From assembly GCF_003688995.1 (NCBI RefSeq), contig NZ_PENI01000042.1:1-64000 (forward strand): a DNA stretch of 64,000 nt, read 5' to 3'. Below are positions 1 through 9,051 of this stretch, piece by piece. The first letter of the stretch is position 1, and the number at the start of each line of letters is the position of its first letter. This DNA is from Streptomyces shenzhenensis (GTDB lineage: Bacteria; Actinomycetota; Actinomycetes; Streptomycetales; Streptomycetaceae). The position numbers and the translations under genes are program-made. The notes beneath the pieces were generated by a model. It saw only the letters and a program-made list of their open reading frames with translations, was not told the origin of the DNA and ran no database searches.

Positions 1-659
1 GTGTCGCTGCCGGTGGTGGCGAAGCCGGGGTACGCGCCGAGCGCGGCGGTCAGCCCGCTGTAGGTGTAGAACGCGTTCCGGCCCGGGAACATCTGGTTGA
101 ACTGCGCCTCGCTGACCACGAATCCGGACGGGTTGCCGCCCCCGCCGCTCGCCGGCGCGTTCCACTTCTGGTTGGCGCCGCCCGAGCAGGTCCAGATCTG
201 CAGCCGGGTCGCGTTGGCGCTGTTGTTGTCCCGGACGTCCAGGCACTTGTCGGCCGCCGGGTTGACGATGTCATGGGCGGCGGTGACCACCCACTGCTGG
301 TTGGCGCCGCCCGAGCAGTCCCACAACTGCACCGAGGCGCCGTCGGCGGTGCTGCGGTCGACGACGTCGAGGCACTTGCCGAGCGCACGCAGGGTGCCGT
401 CGCCCGGGTTGGACCAGCGCTGGGCGTCGGTGCCGTTGCAGTCGTAGAGCTGTACGGCGGTGCCGTTGGCGCTGTCGGCGCCGGCCACGTCGACGCACTT
501 GCCCGCGAGTCCGGTGATCTGGCCGTCGGCGGCCTGGGCCGGGGCCGTGGCGAACAGGGTGGCGAGAAGGGCGGCGAGTACGGCACCGATCAGGGTGCGG
601 ACCGAGGCGACGCGTCTGCCGGACAGCCGGCCGGCGTGGGGGGTGGCCATGGTGGACAT
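1..659 (-). CDS. GH19 chitinase with N-terminal ricin-type lectin domain (3' end cut by window)
   Basis: Secreted chitinase that hydrolyses beta-1,4-GlcNAc polymers outside the cell. The start at 659 follows AAGGAG five bases upstream; a second ATG lies three codons in. A signal peptide with an RR pair, hydrophobic core and AQA-A cleavage site is followed by a beta-trefoil lectin (CBM13-like) domain at about residues 45-165. That domain has three repeats with QxW motifs (QRW, QQW, QKW). A Gly-rich linker then leads into the GH19 start, FVVSEAQFNQMFPGRNAFYT, a typical streptomycete chitinase G/C catalytic N-terminus. The catalytic Glu residues lie outside the window. An upstream chitinase-type box at 816-827 supports the assignment. 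The gene is partial only because the sequence ends. Confidence 0.88.
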   Translation of the reverse strand, partial: MSTMATPHAGRLSGRRVASVRTLIGAVLAALLATLFATAPAQAADGQITGLAGKCVDVAGADSANGTAVQLYDCNGTDAQRWSNPGDGTLRALGKCLDVVDRSTADGASVQLWDCSGGANQQWVVTAAHDIVNPAADKCLDVRDNNSANATRLQIWTCSGGANQKWNAPASGGGGNPSGFVVSEAQFNQMFPGRNAFYTYSGLTAALGAYPGFATTGSD

Positions 660-813
660 GACTCCTTGACGGTGGGGAGGCGGAGTGCGGACGCACCGGC
701 GGACCGTCGGGCGGCGCCGGTGAGCGGCTCTTGCGCGGGGCACGGCCGGACGGGCGAGAGCCTGACGAGCGGCACCGGCCGGCCCGGAAGGAGTGCGGAG
801 TCTTCTGGCGGTA

Positions 814-829
814 CTAGGTCTAGACCATG
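814..829. promoter_or_regulatory. Chitinase promoter box / DasR-like site
   Basis: On the minus strand the sequence reads TGGTCTAGACCT, which is the 12-base repeat found in Streptomyces chitinase promoters. It overlaps the palindromic DasR (dre) core GGTCTAGACC. It lies about 157 bases before the chitinase start. I see one copy, whereas many chitinase promoters carry two. Control by N-acetylglucosamine through DasR is inferred. Confidence 0.65.
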
Positions 830-971
830 GCAGGCGCGGGTGGAGCCGTCAACTACCCCGTACGCAACGGAACTTCGGCGCGACCGCGCCGCTGCGGCAG
901 GGCGCGGTGCCGACGCGTGCACCGGATCCGGCCGCGGCGCCGCGGCGCGGCCGGTCCGTCCGCCGGAACGC

Positions 972-1007
972 GTGATGCCGCCGGCCGGAGTCGGCCGACG
1001 GCATCAC
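972..1007 (-). terminator. Hairpin terminator after GAPDH gene
   Basis: The arms GTGATGCCG (972-980) and CGGCATCAC (999-1007) pair perfectly. An inner GGCCG/CGGCC stem surrounds a GAGT loop. It sits 43 bases past the stop of the GAPDH gene and has no long U tract, as is usual in Streptomyces. Confidence 0.7.
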
Positions 1008-1049
1008 GAGGCTGACGGTCACGGGCGGCTCGCGCGGCCGCCGCGAGGG

Positions 1050-2504
1050 TCAGACCGCCGGGGCCGGGTAGGTGGGGTACTCGACCCCGGAGACATGCTG
1101 GACGACCCGGACGACCTGGCAGGAGTAGCCGAACTCGTTGTCGTACCAGAGGTAGAGGATCGCGTTGTCGCCCTCCACCTTGGTGGCGCCGGCGTCGATG
1201 ATCGAGGCGTGGCGCGAGCCGATGAAGTCGCTCGAGACCGCGTCGGGCGCGCTGATGAAGTCGATCTGGCGCTTGAGCGGCGAGGTCAGGGACACGTTCC
1301 GGAGGTGGTCGAGCACCTGCTCGCGGGTGGTCTCCTGGGCGAGCTGCAGGTTGAGGATCGCGATCGAGACGTCCGGCACCGGCACCCGGATCGAGCTGCC
1401 GGTGATCCTCGCCCTGAGGTCGGGCAGCGCCTTGGTGACCGCGGAGGCCGCGCCGGTCTCGGTGATGACCATGTTGAGCGGCGCCGAGCGGCCACGGCGC
1501 TCGGACTTGTGGTAATTGTCCAGCAGATTCTGGTCGTTGGTGAACGAGTGGACGGTCTCCACATGCCCCCGCAGCACCCCGTACTCGTCGTCCATGGCCT
1601 TCAGCGGCGGCACGATCGCGTTGGTGGTGCAGGACGCGCAGGACAGGATCCGCTCGTCCGGCTTGACGGTGTCGTGGTTGACGCCGTGCACGATGTTGGG
1701 GACGTCGCCCTTGCCCGGGGCGGTCAGCACGACCTTGTCGATGCCGGGGCGCAGATGCTGCGACAGGCCCTCGCGGTCGCGCCACTTTCCGGTGTTGTCG
1801 ATGAGGATGGCGTCCTTGATGCCGTACGCCGTGTAGTCCACGGACGCGGGGTCGTCGGCGTGGATCACCTTGATCTCGTTGCCGTTGGCGATGATCGCGC
1901 CGTTCGCCTCGTCGACCGTGATCGTGCCCTGGAACTGGCCGTGGATGGAGTCGCGGCGCAGCAGTGAGGCGCGCTTGACGATGTCCTCGGCGGCCCGGCG
2001 GGCGTCCCCGCGGACCACGATGGCGCGCAGCCGCAGGCCGTTGCCGGACCCCGCCTTCTCGATGAGCAGGCGGGCGACGAGCCGGCCGATGCGGCCGAAG
2101 CCGTAGAGGACGACATCGCGGCCCTCGCGGCGCTCCAGCTTGTTGGCGCCCGTGGCGCCGGCGACGGCCTCGGCGGTGAAGGCCGCGACGGACAGGCCCC
2201 GGTCGTCGCTCCGGTACGTCGCGGCGAGCATGCCGATGTCGATCTGGGACGGGCCGAGATCCAGCGCGATCAGCGCCTGCAGGAACGGCATGGTCTGGGT
2301 GACCGACAGTTCCTCGCCGGCGATCTGCCGGGCGAACCGATGGGTCTTGAGGATGCTGACCACCGACTTGTTCACCAGGGAGCGGCTGTGGAGCAGGACG
2401 GTGACGTCACGCTCCCGGTGCAGCTTCCCGATGAGCGGGATCATCGACTCCGCGATCTCCTCGCGGTTCTTCCAGTTGGTGAACGAGTCCTCGTTGACAG
2501 TCAC
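1050..2504 (-). CDS. gap: Glyceraldehyde-3-phosphate dehydrogenase, long form
   Basis: Cytosolic glycolytic/gluconeogenic enzyme converting glyceraldehyde 3-phosphate to 1,3-bisphosphoglycerate with NAD(P). The 484-residue product is about 140 residues longer than classical GAPDH. An extra N-terminal region (about 1-128) precedes the Rossmann motif GFGRIGR (135-141). The catalytic motif SCASCTTN ends near residue 295, with Cys292 as the nucleophile. This long form is a recognised bacterial subfamily that also occurs beside ordinary GAPDH in Streptomyces. The start is GTG with a weak GAAAG upstream. It is divergent from the LysR gene, so they may share a control region (2505-2703), and it ends in a clear hairpin. 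A LysR-GAPDH regulatory link is only inferred. Confidence 0.9.
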   Translation of the reverse strand: MTVNEDSFTNWKNREEIAESMIPLIGKLHRERDVTVLLHSRSLVNKSVVSILKTHRFARQIAGEELSVTQTMPFLQALIALDLGPSQIDIGMLAATYRSDDRGLSVAAFTAEAVAGATGANKLERREGRDVVLYGFGRIGRLVARLLIEKAGSGNGLRLRAIVVRGDARRAAEDIVKRASLLRRDSIHGQFQGTITVDEANGAIIANGNEIKVIHADDPASVDYTAYGIKDAILIDNTGKWRDREGLSQHLRPGIDKVVLTAPGKGDVPNIVHGVNHDTVKPDERILSCASCTTNAIVPPLKAMDDEYGVLRGHVETVHSFTNDQNLLDNYHKSERRGRSAPLNMVITETGAASAVTKALPDLRARITGSSIRVPVPDVSIAILNLQLAQETTREQVLDHLRNVSLTSPLKRQIDFISAPDAVSSDFIGSRHASIIDAGATKVEGDNAILYLWYDNEFGYSCQVVRVVQHVSGVEYPTYPAPAV

Positions 2505-2703
2505 AGATCTATCTTTCGAGCTAGGCGGCGCTCATATGGTAACCACGACTCGATTCGATCTTTCCTGGGGGTGACGGACCGGGGGACGGATGACGGCGAT
2601 TGGGGAGATTTGCCCTTGTCTGTGCTCGGTATGATCCGACGCAGTGGCCGATGCGCGCGACGACGCGAGGGACGGCGGCCGTGGACCGACGGGACGAGGA
2701 CGG

Positions 2704-3663
2704 ATGGAGCTGGAGCTGCGGCATCTGCGCGTGCTGTGCGCGCTCGCCGACGCCGGGAGCGTGGGCCGGGCCGCGTCCGTCCTCGGCTATTCGCAGCCGG
2801 CCGTGAGCACCCAGCTCCAGCGGCTGGAACGGCACTTCGGCGAGCCGCTGTTCGAGCGCGGCAGCGCGGGGGTGCGGACCACACCGTACGGTGCCGAGGT
2901 CGTCGCCGAGGCGCGCGACGTCCTCGCCCGCGCCAACGCGATCGGGCGCCGCGCCCCCGCCGACGCCTCGCCGGCGGGCCGGACCCTGCGCCTCGCGGCC
3001 ACCAACTCGCCCATGCTGTCCGGGACGGTGTCCCGGCTGCGGGCCCGGCTGCCCGCGGTGTCACCGGCGGTGAGCAGCGTGTACGCCTCCTCGCGCATCG
3101 TCGAGCTCCTGGAGGAGGGCACGGCGGACGCGGCCATCGCCGCCGACTACCCGGGGATGGAGCTGAGGCACTCGGCCGCCGTCGCCCACCAGGGGATCGT
3201 CACCGAGCCGAACTTCGTCGCCCTCCCGGCCCGGCACCGGCTCAAGGACGCGGCGCAGGTCTCGCTCGCCGACCTCGCAGGGGACGCCTGGTTCCTGACC
3301 CCGGACGACGGGGCCGGCTGGCCCGGCGTCTTCTACACCGCCTGCGCGGCGGCCGGATTCACACCCCGTACCGTGCATGAATTCCTCGGCGACCGGACCC
3401 AGTTGCAGAACATGATCGCCGACGGGCTCGGCGTGTCCGTCGTCCAGGCGACCGTCCGGCCGATCCCGCACGTCGTGATCAAGCCGCTGGCCGGCACGCC
3501 GTTGTGGTGCCGTTACGTACTCGCCTGGCGGCGCGCCGCGGTCGACGCGCAGCTGGCCGAGGCACTGCACCAGTGCGCCACCGCCGCGTACCGGGAACTC
3601 GCCGCGCAGTCACCGCACTTGCGCAACTGGGCGGCCCGCACCTGGAACGTCACCGGGACCTAG
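2704..3663 (+). CDS. LysR-family transcriptional regulator
   Basis: DNA-binding regulator of 319 residues. The N-terminal winged helix-turn-helix (residues 1-60: LRHLRVLCALADAGSVGRAA, then SQPAVSTQLQRLE) is canonical for LysR. The rest is a periplasmic-binding-like effector domain. I chose ATG 2704 because the family normally starts a few residues before this helix and GAGGA lies just upstream. A good -10 box (TATGAT, 2630-2635) would place the transcript start right at an in-frame GTG (2644), so a leaderless form longer by 20 residues is possible. The divergent neighbour is gap; LysR proteins often control the divergent gene, but the effector is unknown. Confidence 0.88.
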   Translation: MELELRHLRVLCALADAGSVGRAASVLGYSQPAVSTQLQRLERHFGEPLFERGSAGVRTTPYGAEVVAEARDVLARANAIGRRAPADASPAGRTLRLAATNSPMLSGTVSRLRARLPAVSPAVSSVYASSRIVELLEEGTADAAIAADYPGMELRHSAAVAHQGIVTEPNFVALPARHRLKDAAQVSLADLAGDAWFLTPDDGAGWPGVFYTACAAAGFTPRTVHEFLGDRTQLQNMIADGLGVSVVQATVRPIPHVVIKPLAGTPLWCRYVLAWRRAAVDAQLAEALHQCATAAYRELAAQSPHLRNWAARTWNVTGT

Positions 3664-3837
3664 GCCCTGCCAGGGCCGGCGGCACCCGCTGCTCCGCGGT
3701 GATCTCCTTCACCTTGGTCTCGATCGGTACGTCGGGGTCGACCCGGTGCGGGTCGCCGCGCACATGTCCGGCGGGGCTGACACACTGACCGGAGGACCGT
3801 CGGCCAAGACCTGACGGACGGTGGTGGTGAGCGCCAT
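3650..3837 (-). pseudogene. Possible small gene remnant, frameshifted
   Basis: The gap between the lysR and luxR genes reads on the minus strand as protein-like sequence in two frames. MALTTTVRQVLADGPP starts at 3837. After a shift near 3770 it continues as DPHRVDPDVPIETKVKEITA, then a few residues to a stop at 3650. The second stretch has consistently G/C third positions and a normal amino-acid mix, unlike the shadow frames around it. I do not recognise the family. It overlaps the start of the luxR gene and the last bases of lysR, so it is probably decayed or a chance frame. Confidence 0.25.
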
Positions 3838-6484
3838 GGCACATCGGCACCGGCACCGGGACCGCTCCGCACCGGAACCGCGCGTCGACCCCCGCGGCGA
3901 ACCGTTCCTCGGCACCCGCTTCGCCGCCCCCGCACGGCCCCTCACCTTCCTGCGCCGGGCACGCCTCGCCGACCGTCTCGACCAGGGTCTCGGCACCCCG
4001 CTGACGCTGGTCGACGGGCCGGCCGGGGCGGGCAAGACGCTCCTGGTCGCCGACTGGGCCGCGCGCCTGGACCGGCCGGTGGCCTGGCTCACCGCCGACC
4101 CGGCGGACCGGGCCCCCGGACTGTTCTGGGCCTATCTGCTCCAGGCCCTGCGGGTCGCGGGCCTGCGGCCGGCACCCGGCATCGGCTCCCCGGCGCACCC
4201 CAGCAGCGTCGACCGGGCCCTGCTGGCCCGGCTCGCGGCCGACCTGAGCGGCCGCCCCGAGCCCGCGATCGTCGTCGTCGACGAGTTCGAGCGGGTGCCC
4301 ACCGCGGACATCGCCGAACAACTGGAGTTCGTACTGCACCACGCCTCGGCGGGCCTGCGGCTGATCCTCGTCACCCGCAGCGAACCGCTGCTCCCGCTGC
4401 ACCGCCACCGGGCGGCCGGCAGCATCACCGAGATCCGCGGCGCGGAACTGGCGTTCACCCCGGAGGAGGCGGCCGCCCTGCTGGCGGCCCACGGCCTGCG
4501 GCTCTCCGCGGACGCCGCGCACACCCTGGTCCGCCGCACCCGGGGCTGGGCCGCCGGACTGCGCCTGTGCGCCCTGGCCGCACGGCAGAGCGCCGACCCG
4601 GAACGCTGTCTGAAGGAGTTCGAGGCCGGACACAGCGTCGTCGCCGACTATCTGCTCGCCGAAGTGCTGAGGCGGCAGCCCGCCGGGACACAGGACCTGC
4701 TGCTGCGCGTGAGCGTCGTGGAACGGTTCCGGCCCGGGCTGGCCGACGCGCTGACCGGGCGGTCCGACGCCGAGCGGATCCTGGCCCGGCTGCGGCGGGA
4801 GAACGCGTTCGTCGAACCCCTCGGGCAGACGTGGTACCGCCTGCACCCGCTGTTCGCGGAGATCCTGCGGGCCCATCTGCGCGAGCGGCACCCCGGCCTG
4901 GAGACCGAGCTGCACCGCAGGGCCGCCCGCTGGCTGAGCCGCTCCGGATCGCTCACGGAGACGCTCGCCCACGGCTGCGCCGCCGGGGACTGGGAGTTCG
5001 CCGCCCGCGCGCTCGTCGACGATCTCGCGATCGGCCGGCTGTTCACCGGCCAGGGCCCCGACGACCTGGGCACGCCGTTCGCCCGCATGACCGCAGGCAC
5101 CGACAGCCCCGCCCGGCAACTCGTCCTGGCGGCCCGTGAGTTGGCGGGCCGCGACCTCGGCCACGGGCTGCCCCGGCTGCGGCACGCCGAGGAACTCCTC
5201 GCCGACGACACCGCGGACCATGTGCCCGACCGGCTCGGCTGCGCCCTCCTGGAGGCGCTTGCCGCGCGCCTCACGGGCTCACCCGGCCGGGCCGAACGGG
5301 CCGCCGGACGCGCCCGGGACCTGAGCCGGTCCGTGCCCGCCGAGCGCCTGGACCGGCACCCCGAACTCCTCGCGCTGCTGCTGGCCCACGTCGGCTCGGC
5401 ACGGCTGTGGGCCGGGCACGTCGCGGAGGCACGCGCCGCGCTCGCCGAGGCGGTCACCCGCCCGGGCGGCGCCGCCACCGCGCTGCCGCGCCAGGACGCC
5501 CTCGGCCACCTCGCGCTGATCGACTGGCTGGCCGGCCGGACCGCCGGGGCGGAGCGGAAGGCGCTCGCCGCGCTGCGGGAGGCCGACCGGTACGGGCTGC
5601 CCGCACCCGCCCGCTCCGCCGTCGCCGGGCTCGTCCTGGCCGCCGTGGCCGTCGAACGCGACGAACTGGACGCCGCCCAGGCCCTGCTCGACCGGGTCAC
5701 CGCCGACGGCCACGGCACCGCGGACCCGGTCGCGGCGGCCGCCAGGGCCCTCGCCGGGGCACACCTGCTGCTGGCCCGGGGCGATCCGGGCGCGGCCGTG
5801 GCCGCCGTGGAGGACCGCGGCACGGCCGTGGTCGCCTCCCCCTGGGCCGCGGACCACGCCGCGCTGGTCGCCTCCGCCGCCCGGCTGGCCGGCGGCGACC
5901 CGGAGGCGGCGGCGAAGGCGCTGGAACCCGTCGCGCGGCGGCTGCCCGCCTGCGCCGTGGCGGCCGCGCGAGCCCGGCTCGCGGCGGGCGACACCGGTAC
6001 GGCTCTCGGCCTGCTCGACACGCTGCCGACGCCGGGTCCCGGCGGTCCCGCGCTGACCGTGCGGGCGGCCCTCGTGCGCGCCGAGGCCGCCGACCGGACC
6101 GGCGACATCGCCGCCGCCCGCCGCCTGGTCGCCCGGGCGCTGTGCGACGCGCGCCGCGAGCGGCTGCGCCGGCCGTTCCGCGAGGCCGGCCCGTGGCTGC
6201 GGCCCCTGCTCGCCACCGCCCCGGCCCACGACTGGCTCGTCGCGGGCGGCGGCACCCGGGACGCGACCGGCCTGCGGCCCGCCCCGGTCGTCGAGGAGCT
6301 GAGCCCGCGCGAGCGCGACGTGCTGTGCCGGCTCGCGCAGCTCATGTCCACCGAGGAGATCGCGGCGGACCTGTATGTGTCCGTCAACACGGTCAAGACC
6401 CATCTCAAGGGCCTCTACCGCAAGCTCTCGGTCGGCCGGCGGGCGGACGCGGTGCGCCGGGCCCGGGAACTCCGGCTGCTGTGA
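3836..6484 (+). CDS. MalT-like large LuxR-type regulator (STAND ATPase)
   Basis: Transcriptional activator of about 882 residues. After a short His/Arg-rich start it has a P-loop NTPase core with Walker A DGPAGAGKT near residues 60-68, and a Walker B-like VVVDEFERV. A long alpha-helical, Ala/Leu-rich TPR-like middle region follows. The C-terminal LuxR helix-turn-helix begins LSPRERDVLCRLAQ and includes VNTVKTHLKGLYRKL. This is the architecture of MalT and of LAL regulators that assemble on ATP and an inducer. In-frame GTGs lie five codons upstream (3821). No substrate clue is visible. It is followed by two small genes in the same direction with gaps of 149 and 56 bases. Confidence 0.85.
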   Translation: MAHRHRHRDRSAPEPRVDPRGEPFLGTRFAAPARPLTFLRRARLADRLDQGLGTPLTLVDGPAGAGKTLLVADWAARLDRPVAWLTADPADRAPGLFWAYLLQALRVAGLRPAPGIGSPAHPSSVDRALLARLAADLSGRPEPAIVVVDEFERVPTADIAEQLEFVLHHASAGLRLILVTRSEPLLPLHRHRAAGSITEIRGAELAFTPEEAAALLAAHGLRLSADAAHTLVRRTRGWAAGLRLCALAARQSADPERCLKEFEAGHSVVADYLLAEVLRRQPAGTQDLLLRVSVVERFRPGLADALTGRSDAERILARLRRENAFVEPLGQTWYRLHPLFAEILRAHLRERHPGLETELHRRAARWLSRSGSLTETLAHGCAAGDWEFAARALVDDLAIGRLFTGQGPDDLGTPFARMTAGTDSPARQLVLAARELAGRDLGHGLPRLRHAEELLADDTADHVPDRLGCALLEALAARLTGSPGRAERAAGRARDLSRSVPAERLDRHPELLALLLAHVGSARLWAGHVAEARAALAEAVTRPGGAATALPRQDALGHLALIDWLAGRTAGAERKALAALREADRYGLPAPARSAVAGLVLAAVAVERDELDAAQALLDRVTADGHGTADPVAAAARALAGAHLLLARGDPGAAVAAVEDRGTAVVASPWAADHAALVASAARLAGGDPEAAAKALEPVARRLPACAVAAARARLAAGDTGTALGLLDTLPTPGPGGPALTVRAALVRAEAADRTGDIAAARRLVARALCDARRERLRRPFREAGPWLRPLLATAPAHDWLVAGGGTRDATGLRPAPVVEELSPRERDVLCRLAQLMSTEEIAADLYVSVNTVKTHLKGLYRKLSVGRRADAVRRARELRLL

Positions 6485-6633
6485 GGCGCCGCCGGCGGGT
6501 GCCCCGGCGGTGACGGACCGCGGAGCCGGTATCACCTGCGCCGGGTGAGGCCGGGGCGGGCCGCGGGGGCGGACGATCGCGAGGAAAGGGCACAGTTCGC
6601 CTGCGTACACGCCACCCGCGGGGAGAACAGCTC

Positions 6634-6831
6634 ATGCGGTACGAGATCCGCGTCGACGGACATCTGTCGAAGACGCTCGCCGGGGCCTTTCCCGAGTTCG
6701 ACCACGTCGTCGTGTCCGACCAGACCCTGCTGTACGGGCCGGTCGTGGACGAGGCGCACCTCTACGGGCTGCTGGCCCGGTGCCAGTCGCTGGGCCTGTG
6801 CGTGCTGGAGATGCGCCGGCTGCCGGAATGA
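6634..6831 (+). CDS. Small conserved protein, unknown function
   Basis: A 65-residue product, MRYEIRVDG... to ...EMRRLPE, preceded by GGGGAGA at good spacing. The sequence looks like a compact beta-alpha-beta fold, with the notable segment LLYGPVVDEAHLYGLLARC. I recall near-identical small proteins in other streptomycetes but know of no function. It sits between the MalT-like regulator and the HdeD-type membrane protein and may be co-transcribed with the latter. A small GGGGA/TCCCC hairpin lies just after it. Confidence 0.75.
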   Translation: MRYEIRVDGHLSKTLAGAFPEFDHVVVSDQTLLYGPVVDEAHLYGLLARCQSLGLCVLEMRRLPE

Positions 6832-6887
6832 CGCGCCGTGCCGTCGGGGATCCGTCCCCGCACCGCACGATCAGGTGAGGAGGAGCC

Positions 6888-7511
6888 ATGACCGAACCGC
6901 CTCGATCGGGACCGCGAGCCGGACCGGGCACGCACCCCGGCGCACCGGGCCAGGACCGGGACATCGCGGAGGTGCTCGCCGCCCTCGGCGCGTCCTGGCT
7001 GTGGACCCTGGGCGCGGCGCTGGTCACGCTGCTGGCCGGCATCCTGATCCTGGTCTGGCCGAACGAGACCCTGCATGTACTGGCCGTCATCATCGGCCTG
7101 TACCTGCTGCTGAGCGGGGTGTTCCGGCTGGTCACCGCGTTCGCCGGGCAGGCGCACGGCGAACGGCTCACCGGGGTGCTGGTCGCCCTGCTGTTCGTCC
7201 TGGCCGGTGTGCTGTGTCTGCGCCACCCGTTGCAGACCATCGCCGCGCTCTCGCTGATCGTCGGGGTGACCTGGCTGGTGACCGGCATGCTGACGCTGTA
7301 CGCGGCCGTCTCCACCAAGGCGCTGCCGCACCGGGGAGTCGCCTTCGCCGCGGGCGTCCTGGGTGTCGCCGCGGGCATCGTGGTACTCGCCCTGCCCGCC
7401 GCGTCGGCGGTGGTGCTGACCCGGCTGCTCGGCCTGTGGCTGGTCCTGCTCGGACTGATGGAGCTGACGACGGCCCTCGCCCTGCGCGCCGCCCTGCGCA
7501 GACTGGGCTGA
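6888..7511 (+). CDS. HdeD-family (DUF308) membrane protein
   Basis: Integral membrane protein of 207 residues with about six predicted transmembrane helices, for example LVTLLAGILILVWPNETLHV and LLFVLAGVLCLRHPLQ. These are the repeating hairpins of the HdeD/DUF308 family. In enterobacteria HdeD contributes to acid resistance at high cell density; the Streptomyces role is not established. The N-terminal 30 residues are polar and cytoplasmic. GGTGAGGAGG upstream gives a strong ribosome site. The gene converges on the conservon, whose last stop is 36 bases away. Confidence 0.85.
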   Translation: MTEPPRSGPRAGPGTHPGAPGQDRDIAEVLAALGASWLWTLGAALVTLLAGILILVWPNETLHVLAVIIGLYLLLSGVFRLVTAFAGQAHGERLTGVLVALLFVLAGVLCLRHPLQTIAALSLIVGVTWLVTGMLTLYAAVSTKALPHRGVAFAAGVLGVAAGIVVLALPAASAVVLTRLLGLWLVLLGLMELTTALALRAALRRLG

Positions 7512-7547
7512 CCGGAGCACGTGGCCGGGGCGGGCCGTGTGTGCGGC

Positions 7548-8180
7548 TCAGCCGGACCGGTCGGCCGCGTGGTGCTCGCCGCCGGTGCGGGCCGTGGCGA
7601 TCAGCCGGTCGATCAGCGCGATCAGCACGTCACGGCACGACTCGCGCTCCCGCGCGTCGCACAGCAGCACCGGAGTGTCCGCCGACAGCGCGAGCGCGTC
7701 CCGGATGTCGTCGGCCGGGTACGGATGCCGGCCGTGGAAGCCGTTGACGCCGACCACGAACGGGATGCGCCGCCGCTCGAAGAAGTCGATGGCGGCGAAA
7801 CTGGTCCGCGGCCGGCGCACGTCCACCAGCACCACGGCCCCCAGGGCGCCGATCGCCAGGTCGTTCCACATGAACCAGAACCGCTGCTGCCCGGGGGTGC
7901 CGAACAGGTACAGCACCAGATCCTGCCCGATGCTGATCCGGCCGAAGTCCAGGGCGACGGTGGTGGCCCGTTTCTCCTCGATGCCGTCGAGGTCGTCGAC
8001 GCCCAGCCCGGCGGCTGTGAGCGGTTCCTCCGTGCGCAGCGGGACGATCTCGCTGACGGATCCGACCATGGTGGTCTTGCCGACGCCGAACCCCCCGGCG
8101 ATGAGGATCTTGACGGTGTCGGGGGCGGCGACCGCCCCGGCGGGGGAGCCGGGGGCCGGGCGGCCGATCTTGCTGACCAT
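7548..8180 (-). CDS. cvnD: Conservon GTPase (CvnD-type)
   Basis: Small GTP-binding protein, last gene of a four-gene conservon. P-loop GGFGVGKTTMVGSVSEI (about residues 22-38), then TVALDFGRI and the G3-like GTPGQQRF, with VGVNGFHGRHPY in the place of the NKxD region. These are typical of the Ras/Mgl-like CvnD family. I chose ATG 8180 (MVSKIG) with GAAAGGG upstream; the open frame runs further back but has no good start near the previous stop. That leaves a 77-base gap after cvnC, while the other junctions are one base. CvnD works with CvnA-C in a membrane-associated complex resembling a eukaryotic G-protein system. Confidence 0.9.
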   Translation of the reverse strand: MVSKIGRPAPGSPAGAVAAPDTVKILIAGGFGVGKTTMVGSVSEIVPLRTEEPLTAAGLGVDDLDGIEEKRATTVALDFGRISIGQDLVLYLFGTPGQQRFWFMWNDLAIGALGAVVLVDVRRPRTSFAAIDFFERRRIPFVVGVNGFHGRHPYPADDIRDALALSADTPVLLCDARERESCRDVLIALIDRLIATARTGGEHHAADRSG

Positions 8181-8257
8181 GAGGCGGGATGCCCTTTCGT
8201 CGAAGCGGGTGAGCCGGCTGACGGCTCCGGAGCCGACCGGGACCGACCCGACCGGAC

Positions 8258-8617
8258 CTAGAGCCGGCCGAGGCCGTCGCGCACCTTCTGCAGCAGCTCC
8301 AGGTCGGGTGTGCTGCGGGAGACGGGGTGCGGCGGGCGGGCGGTGATCCGGCCCTCCTCCAGCAGGTCGCAGAGCAGGATGACGACCACGCTCACCGGAA
8401 GGTCGAGGAGGGCGGCGAGTTCCGCGACGGCGACCGGTCGCGCGCATCGCTTGAGGATGCGGGTGTGCTCGGGCTGGAGCCGCTCGGCCCAGGCGGGCTG
8501 CGGATCGACCGCGGTCACCGTCGTGATGAGGGTGAAGTCGGCGCGGCTGGGCCGGGTCCGCCCGCCGGTCAGGGTGAACGGTCGTACCAGCCGGCCCGCC
8601 GCGTCGCCTCCGCTCAC
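8258..8617 (-). CDS. cvnC: Conservon DUF742 protein (CvnC-type)
   Basis: A 119-residue DUF742 protein with a winged-helix-like core: ARPVAVAELAALLDLPVSVV, then VILLCDLLEEGRI. The opening RLVRPFTLTGGRTRP is characteristic of the family. The GTG start lies one base after the stop of cvnB, so the two are probably translationally coupled. In conservons CvnC binds the CvnA/CvnB side of the complex. No oddities seen. Confidence 0.92.
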   Translation of the reverse strand: MSGGDAAGRLVRPFTLTGGRTRPSRADFTLITTVTAVDPQPAWAERLQPEHTRILKRCARPVAVAELAALLDLPVSVVVILLCDLLEEGRITARPPHPVSRSTPDLELLQKVRDGLGRL

Positions 8618-8618
8618 C

Positions 8619-9050
8619 TCACTCGCCGCGGTCGGACGCGATGACGACGCCCGCGCGCGGTGCCGCGCTCAGATGCTCACCGATCTTCTTCACCAGCATG
8701 TTCATCTGGTACGCCACCACGCCGACGTCCGCGCCCTGGCTGGTGAGGACGACCAGATGGGCGCCCGGGCCCGCGGAGGTCAGGATCAGAAAGCTGTTGG
8801 CCATCTCGATGAGCGCCTGGCGCACCGGGCCGCCGCGGAAGTCCATGCTGACGCCCTTGCTGAGGCTCATCAGGCCGGACGCGGTCGCCGCGAGGCGCTC
8901 GGCGTCGTCGCGCAGGAACCCGGTGGACTTGCTGATGACGAGTCCGTCCTCGGAGAGGACCACGGCCTGGTTCACCTCGGCGACCCGGTCGACGAGACCG
9001 GTGAGCAGCTGGTCGAGCTGGGTGTGCGTGGCGGGGGTGGGGCGGGTCAT
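8619..9050 (-). CDS. cvnB: Conservon roadblock/LC7 protein (CvnB-type)
   Basis: A 143-residue roadblock/LC7-fold protein, thought to act as a GAP-like or scaffold partner of CvnD. Key segments are QLDQLLTGLVDRV, VVLSEDGLVISKSTG and ANSFLILTSAGPGAHLVVLT. ATG 9050 is separated from the stop of cvnA by one base and fits the family start (MTRP.PATHTQLDQLL); the open frame extends upstream only as overlap with cvnA. Confidence 0.93.
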   Translation of the reverse strand: MTRPTPATHTQLDQLLTGLVDRVAEVNQAVVLSEDGLVISKSTGFLRDDAERLAATASGLMSLSKGVSMDFRGGPVRQALIEMANSFLILTSAGPGAHLVVLTSQGADVGVVAYQMNMLVKKIGEHLSAAPRAGVVIASDRGE

Positions 9051-9051
9051 G

